A stretch of DNA of 9,202 bases from CAYRZL01 sp964428795 (lineage in GTDB: Bacteria; Bacillota; Clostridia; Lachnospirales; Lachnospiraceae): NCBI GenBank assembly GCA_964428795.1, contig CAYRZL010000095.1:1-9202 (forward strand), given 5' to 3'. This document shows positions 5,352-9,202 of this stretch, in pieces (the stretch's first letter is position 1; each line of letters begins with the position of its first letter). A program made the translations under genes and the position numbers. The notes under the pieces are model-generated. The model had not been told where the DNA came from, ran no database searches, and worked only from the letters and a program-made list of their open reading frames with translations.

Positions 5352-6725
5352 ATGACAAATTCAAATCAAGTTTCAGGAAGGCAAATATTTAAAACCTCGT
5401 TAATGGAGAAAATTGCATATGGAATGGGCGATGTTGCCTGTAATGTTGTATTTGCAATTACCTCTAGTTTGCTGGTTTACTTTTATACGAATGTAGTCGG
5501 CATTTCTGCTGCTCTCGTAGGTACCATTTTGCTGGCATCTCGTTTATTTGATGGTATTTCGGATCTGGCGATGGCACAGATTATGGATAAAGTAAATTCA
5601 AAGCACGGCAAGTATCGTTCGTGGGTTCTTTGGATGGCGATACCATATGGAATCAGTGCGGTTTTGCTTGTCTGTGTTCCATCTTCTGCGACGCAGCTCG
5701 TTCAGGCAATTTACATTTTCGTTACGTATAACCTTTGCACAACAGTATGCTATACAGCACTCAATCTACCGTATTCGTCTTTGGCGCCAACCATGACGAA
5801 TGATGACAACGATCTGGCAAAAATTAATCTATTTCGTATGTCGATGTCGCCAATTGGCAATCTGATTATCACGGCGTTGACACTGCCCTTTATTAATCTA
5901 TTGGGTGGCGACCGCAAGGCTTGGATTATTGTAACCGTTATCTATGCGATTGTCGCGTTTGCAATGTTGATGTGGACTTTCCTTGGTACAAAGGAGCGTT
6001 TCCGTCCGGCTGCAGCAAAAGAGGCGGAGGGGTTGCCGCTTTTGACCCGCTTAGGAGCGGCATTCCGTAATAAGTATTTTGTGATGCTGACGCTGTCTAT
6101 GATTGCAGTAGCCCTTTACCAGAATGTCAACGGTACATGCACAACCTACTATGCACAGTATGTTTTAGGAAATGTTGAAGTCATGGGCATTCTGCAAACG
6201 GCAGAGAAGATCCCATGGATTGTCGGTGTTATTATTCTTGCCCCGTTTATTAAGAAATTTGGCAAACGGAATCTAGTTTTATTTGGCGCATTGCTTAATG
6301 TTGTTGCAATGGTGTTCGTTCAGTTTGCACCGACCAGCTATCCGGTTCTGATTGTTGCTGCAATTATGCGTGGCTTCGGTGAGGCACCGTTCTATGGCTG
6401 CATTTTCACTATGATTGCGGATGCAATTGAATTTGGACATTGGAAGACTGGAATTCGTGTACACGCTCTACTCTTTTCTGCCTTTACTGTAGGACAGAAG
6501 CTTGGCGGAGGTATTGCGGCATGGGCAATTGGTCAGCTGATGACGGCATCTGGATTTACCGGACTTGAGGTTGAAATTCCGTCCGCAGTTGCAATGGTAC
6601 AGAATTTGTATATTTGGGGTTCTGTTGTAGCATGGGGCGCTGTTGCAGTCATCATGATTTTCTATCAGTTGGATAAGCAATATGATAAGATTATTTCTGA
6701 TCTTGCAAAGCGTGAGAACGCATAA
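5352..6725 (+). CDS. GPH-family (MelB-like) sugar:cation symporter
   Basis: A 457-residue membrane protein of the glycoside-pentoside-hexuronide:cation symporter family, expected to have twelve membrane helices and to import an oligosaccharide or glycoside with Na+ or H+. The N-terminal signature is clear: IAYGMGDVACN (21-31), YTNVVGISAALVG (45-57) and RLFDGISD (64-71). Here Asp67 and Asp71 match by position the cation-site Asp55 and Asp59 of MelB. The loop SKHGKYRSW (83-91) matches the family's G(K/R)(Y/F)(R/K)PW motif. Near the C-terminus ADAIEFGHWKTGIRVHALLF (356-375) and SAFTVGQKLGGG (376-387) match the conserved helix-11 region, with Lys383 at the place of MelB Lys377. Length is typical. 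It is the first gene of a probable two-gene operon with the esterase and lies downstream of the AraC-GH39 regulator. Substrate cannot be read from sequence; a xyloside or other acylated oligosaccharide is inferred from neighbours. Confidence 0.93.
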   Translation: MTNSNQVSGRQIFKTSLMEKIAYGMGDVACNVVFAITSSLLVYFYTNVVGISAALVGTILLASRLFDGISDLAMAQIMDKVNSKHGKYRSWVLWMAIPYGISAVLLVCVPSSATQLVQAIYIFVTYNLCTTVCYTALNLPYSSLAPTMTNDDNDLAKINLFRMSMSPIGNLIITALTLPFINLLGGDRKAWIIVTVIYAIVAFAMLMWTFLGTKERFRPAAAKEAEGLPLLTRLGAAFRNKYFVMLTLSMIAVALYQNVNGTCTTYYAQYVLGNVEVMGILQTAEKIPWIVGVIILAPFIKKFGKRNLVLFGALLNVVAMVFVQFAPTSYPVLIVAAIMRGFGEAPFYGCIFTMIADAIEFGHWKTGIRVHALLFSAFTVGQKLGGGIAAWAIGQLMTASGFTGLEVEIPSAVAMVQNLYIWGSVVAWGAVAVIMIFYQLDKQYDKIISDLAKRENA

Positions 6726-6739
6726 ATGATGCGTACATG

Positions 6740-6773
6740 ATCTCCTTCCCGTTCGCAAGAATGGGAAGGAGAT
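6740..6773 (+). repeat. 34-nt GNRA-capped stem-loop between symporter and esterase
   Basis: ATCTCCTTCCCGTTC (6740-6754) pairs over its full 15 bases, with one G-U wobble, to GAATGGGAAGGAGAT (6759-6773) around GCAA, a GNRA tetraloop. No U tract follows, so it is not a normal terminator. It begins 14 bases after the symporter stop. In an operon such a stem usually shields the upstream message from 3' decay or marks a processing site, giving different levels of the two proteins. The right arm contains the Shine-Dalgarno-like AAGGAG, masked by the left arm, with no start codon at a useful distance. Confidence 0.75.
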
Positions 6774-6837
6774 ACCTTCGCGATTATCGAGCGCAAAACA
6801 CTGGATGCACGTTGTGAAGGCGATGAAATCTGTGTTT

Positions 6838-6846
6838 AGGAAAGGA
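6838..6846 (+). promoter_or_regulatory. Ribosome binding site of the esterase
   Basis: The purine run with AAGGA at 6842-6846 lies nine bases before ATG 6856 and supports that start. An earlier ATG at 6849 is out of frame and stops after four codons. Confidence 0.65.
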
Positions 6847-6855
6847 AAATGAATT

Positions 6856-8676
6856 ATGGGTGAATTTGTTTATTCCAAGTTGAGTCAAAACTCTACATAT
6901 CAGAATTATAAATTAGATGTATACGATCCGCACAATCCATATCGGCCAGGATTTCATGGAGTATTTGAGTTAAAAATTGAGGTCGGCGGAAAAGAACGCC
7001 GTATGCTTGCTTATGCACCGAAGGATATCCGTGATTCCACTGCTGGAGTAATTGTCCTCGGAGAGAATGGAAAAACAGCAGATGATTTGCTAAAAAATAG
7101 CGGATGGTGTGAGATTGCTGATAGTGAAGAATGCAAAGAAAAGCTGATCGTTTTTTTTCTAGAGCCGGAGAATGGAAAATGGAATACACAAGAGGCATAC
7201 GGTACACCGGACGGAGACGTTGCGTATATTGATACTGCGGCAATAACTGCGGCAGAGCGGTACTTATTCTGCGTTCATGAATCGAAAGTATACTTAACTG
7301 GTTGTCGTGAAGGCGGAGTCCTTGCAAATATGGCAGCCGCATGGAATCCAGCCTTTTTTGCCGGTGTTGCAACCGTTGGAGGATCGTCGGTCTCAGAGGA
7401 ATACTTAAAAAAAGCAGGGAAAGCGTATGCTACAAATCTGGACGGATATGTAGATGAAACACATCGAAAAGATATTCGCAAGGGCGACATTCCGATGCCA
7501 GCGTGGATTATTGATGATCCGGAGGTCTCGACGGGAACGGGAGAGGCAATCCTCGCGTACTGGAAAGCTGCCTGCGGGACAGATCCGAATCCACGGCAGT
7601 TACAGTTCGATCAAGTCGAATATTACCGCACGAAGGAAACGCCATATCCACTCAATCAGGAGAAAGAGGCATACCGCGTTTGCTACAGCAGTATTGCTGG
7701 AGCGTCTGCAGAATACGCGAAACCAATGCTTCGACGCATCTGGAAGGATTTCCTATATCGGCAGAGACGTTGGATGAGCTGTCCGGGAGGTGATCTACGC
7801 GTAACACGTGATCCGGTTCGTGATCTTGGGATGGAATACCACTACGAAGAAGTGGATGGCTGGATGCGTGAATGGTATGTGTATATTCCGAGTGCGGTTA
7901 AAGATAATCCACAGAGAAAAGTCCCAATGGTCTTTGCAATGCATGGATATACCTGCTCAGGAGAGATCTATATTGGAAACAGCGACTGGCATAAGGTTGC
8001 AGAAAAATATGGATTTATTGTAGTGTATCCTTCAGCATTGCATGGGAGAGTCAGTATGCCGGATTGCGGCTTAATGCCGGAATGGGCACCACTTGCTGCA
8101 TGGAATGTATTTGAAGAAGAAGACCGTCCGGATGAATTGCGATTTTTTTATTATCTGTTGGATCGTATGCTTGCAGAATATCCGGTAGATGAGACACGCG
8201 TTTTTGCCAGCGGACATTCATGGGGATCACTCATGACACAAATGTTGGCGCTTGGCATGACAGATCGTTTTGCGGCTGTAGCGCCGTGTTCCGGAGTTTT
8301 CTTTGGCGGGGCATCGGAACGTATGTTAGATCTTCCACGTTTCCGTGAAGACAATGGCATCGAACTGCCGATTTGGATGTTCTGGGGGATGGAAGAGGAT
8401 TGGCTGATTGAAGGCAATCCGACACATGAAAATGAAACCGGATTCACCCTTGAGATGTGGTTGAAGAAAAACCATAAATCAGAGATGATACCGGAAGATT
8501 GGAATTCGGTTCCAGTACAGGTAAATGGAAGATTTTTGGACCATTCTTTCGAGAAGGCTGGAACTGCTCCTGTACGTTTTACACAAGTGGATTATATGCC
8601 ACATGCGACAATGACGGAGATGAGCTTCCGGATTTGGGAGGAATTCTTTTCAAAATATTCGCGTACAAACAAATAA
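6856..8676 (+). CDS. Cytoplasmic esterase with two alpha/beta-hydrolase halves (CE1/PHB-depolymerase type)
   Basis: A 606-residue protein without signal peptide or membrane segment, so it should act in the cytoplasm on imported substrate. The C-terminal half (about 335-600) is a CE1/PHB-depolymerase-like alpha/beta hydrolase: oxyanion-hole region FAMHGYTCSG (360-369), nucleophile elbow GHSWG (453-457, Ser455), probable acid Asp515 in WGMEEDW, and His583 in MPHATM. The N-terminal half (about 40-220) has a similar layout (YAPKDIRDSTAGVIVLGENG, then VYLTGCREGGVLANMAA), but its elbow reads GCREG (149-153), with Arg151 where Ser is needed. That half is probably inactive and structural or substrate-binding. 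Likely reaction: removal of acetyl or hydroxycinnamoyl esters from oligosaccharides; peptidase or other esterase roles are possible. It is co-oriented with the symporter 130 bases upstream and ends at a good terminator. Confidence 0.85.
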   Translation: MGEFVYSKLSQNSTYQNYKLDVYDPHNPYRPGFHGVFELKIEVGGKERRMLAYAPKDIRDSTAGVIVLGENGKTADDLLKNSGWCEIADSEECKEKLIVFFLEPENGKWNTQEAYGTPDGDVAYIDTAAITAAERYLFCVHESKVYLTGCREGGVLANMAAAWNPAFFAGVATVGGSSVSEEYLKKAGKAYATNLDGYVDETHRKDIRKGDIPMPAWIIDDPEVSTGTGEAILAYWKAACGTDPNPRQLQFDQVEYYRTKETPYPLNQEKEAYRVCYSSIAGASAEYAKPMLRRIWKDFLYRQRRWMSCPGGDLRVTRDPVRDLGMEYHYEEVDGWMREWYVYIPSAVKDNPQRKVPMVFAMHGYTCSGEIYIGNSDWHKVAEKYGFIVVYPSALHGRVSMPDCGLMPEWAPLAAWNVFEEEDRPDELRFFYYLLDRMLAEYPVDETRVFASGHSWGSLMTQMLALGMTDRFAAVAPCSGVFFGGASERMLDLPRFREDNGIELPIWMFWGMEEDWLIEGNPTHENETGFTLEMWLKKNHKSEMIPEDWNSVPVQVNGRFLDHSFEKAGTAPVRFTQVDYMPHATMTEMSFRIWEEFFSKYSRTNK

Positions 8677-8712
8677 TACGGATTTGTTATAGATTATCTC
8701 TATGACTCGTTG

Positions 8713-8748
8713 AAAAGGCCTGATTCTTATCATGGAATCAGGCTTTTT
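8713..8748 (+). terminator. Intrinsic terminator of the symporter-esterase operon
   Basis: GCCTGATTC (8718-8726) pairs perfectly with GAATCAGGC (8735-8743) around an 8-base loop, then T5 (8744-8748). A G-T wobble and four A-T pairs (AAAA 8713-8716) extend the stem, and the A run would give a U tail on the minus strand, so it may also work in reverse. It begins 36 bases after the esterase stop. Confidence 0.88.
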
Positions 8749-8975
8749 GTAAAAATGGAGATTAATATGCAGAAAGAGATAAAATCTATGATGGGATCAA
8801 TACAATGATAAAGCATTCTACAAAAATGAAATAGCAAAGCAAGATACATAAGTGCAAATTCCCACAAAATAGCCTCGGATATAGCATAGGTCACAGTTGC
8901 CGCGATGTTAGAAAATATAACAACCAGTTTTGAATTCCCGGTCTGAAGGAACAGACAAAACGGTATCTGCGTGTA
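8730..8975 (-). other. Hydrophobic minus-strand open frame, possible membrane-protein remnant
   Basis: Between minus-strand stops at 8976-8978 and 8730-8732 there are 81 open codons. The translation is strongly hydrophobic, with stretches such as LVVIFSNIAATVTYAISEAI, LWEFALMYLALLFHFC and IIDFISFCILISIF, resembling two or three membrane helices. There is no ATG near its 5' end (the first is about half-way) and no evident ribosome binding site. The stop lies inside the terminator hairpin. It may be a decayed or partial membrane-protein gene, or only the antisense of AT-rich DNA. No family is recognised. Confidence 0.2.
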
Positions 8976-9202
8976 TCAATTCGTTGCGCAGGAAGTATGG
9001 CAAATATGAAAAAGGTCTTATGATTTTGAAAAAGTACGCATCTAAAAGCTGATCTGAATATAGTTCAGATACAGACACTTTTGTGGTTCAAACAATTTTC
9101 AAACAATCCCTCAAATTAGCTGGTATCAGCAGGGACAACGAGTGATGAATTTCAAACAAACAGCATATGATTTCTGAACTTTTCGGACGAGAGAGTTCGG
9201 AA
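8749..9202. other. Stretch without a confident gene
   Basis: No intact gene is seen. The plus strand has a 43-codon open frame (8921-9052) with INSLRRKYGKYEKGLMILKK, perhaps a protein fragment. A 7-bp hairpin (ATCTGAA 9052-9058, TTCAGAT 9064-9070) overlaps its stop but lacks a T run. TTCAAACAA occurs three times (9087, 9098 and 9151). The final bases contain TTCGGA twice (9182 and 9196). This looks like degraded intergenic DNA, possibly the start of another mobile element at the right edge. Confidence 0.5.

Noticed and set aside
6805..6852. 15-codon ORF (MHVVKAMKSVFRKGK) between symporter and esterase
   Set aside because: It has no ribosome binding site and its end overlaps the esterase leader. 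Nothing supports translation.
6893..7490. Long minus-strand ORFs within the esterase gene
   Set aside because: They lie wholly opposite a well-supported coding gene with catalytic motifs and have no ribosome binding sites or recognisable domains.
8767..8808. Short ORF MQKEIKSMMGSIQ with a GGAG six bases upstream
   Set aside because: Only 13 codons, directly after a terminator, with no sign of a longer disrupted frame beyond it. Possible but unsupported.
8960..9202. Short repeats at the right end as a CRISPR array or attachment site
   Set aside because: The repeats are only 6-10 bases and A-rich, with uneven spacing. There is no CRISPR-like repeat length, no tRNA gene and no integrase.

Overview
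The window looks like a chromosomal accessory region of a low- to mid-GC Gram-positive anaerobe (Bacillota, probably a gut or rumen Clostridia/Lachnospiraceae-type organism). This rests on strong AGGAG-type ribosome binding sites, U-tailed intrinsic terminators, a GPH-family sugar symporter, an AraC regulator fused to a GH39 domain, and relatives of IS630 and IS5. The taxonomic call is an inference from gene types and style; no marker gene is present.

Left third (1-2440): a graveyard of insertion sequences. The last codons of a plus-strand gene (1-36) are followed by a two-way terminator (56-96) and a short minus-strand ORF tail. Then come four decayed transposases: (i) a near full-length IS630-family transposase with two frameshifts (306-1235); (ii) the C-terminal half of a different IS630-type transposase with an internal stop (1237-1824), butted directly against the first; (iii) an N-terminal IS5-type fragment on the plus strand (1921-2132); (iv) a second N-terminal IS5-type fragment on the minus strand (2144-2419). 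Fragments iii and iv face each other tail to tail. None looks able to encode a working transposase without repair.

Right two thirds (2560-8748): an intact three-gene carbohydrate-use locus. The first gene (2645-5089) encodes an 814-residue one-component regulator: an N-terminal sensor region, an AraC-type double helix-turn-helix, and a C-terminal domain of the GH39 beta-xylosidase fold. In that domain the acid/base glutamate appears replaced by glutamine (Q460) while the nucleophile glutamate (E588) is kept, so it may sense sugar rather than cut it. Its leader holds three direct repeats just after a candidate -10 box, and the gene ends in its own strong terminator (5113-5142). Then follow a GPH/MelB-type symporter (5352-6725) and a 606-residue cytoplasmic protein with two alpha/beta-hydrolase-like halves (6856-8676), of which only the second keeps the catalytic serine. 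These two share a direction, are separated by a 34-nt GNRA-capped hairpin without a U tract, and end in a shared terminator (8713-8748), so they probably form an operon.

Working model (inference): the regulator detects an intracellular oligosaccharide, perhaps a xylo-oligosaccharide given the GH39 fold, and controls itself and the symporter/esterase operon. The symporter imports an acylated oligosaccharide and the esterase removes acyl groups in the cytoplasm. Nothing in the window shows the substrate directly. The last 450 bases (8749-9202) hold no confident gene, only weak ORF remnants, a small hairpin and short repeats.
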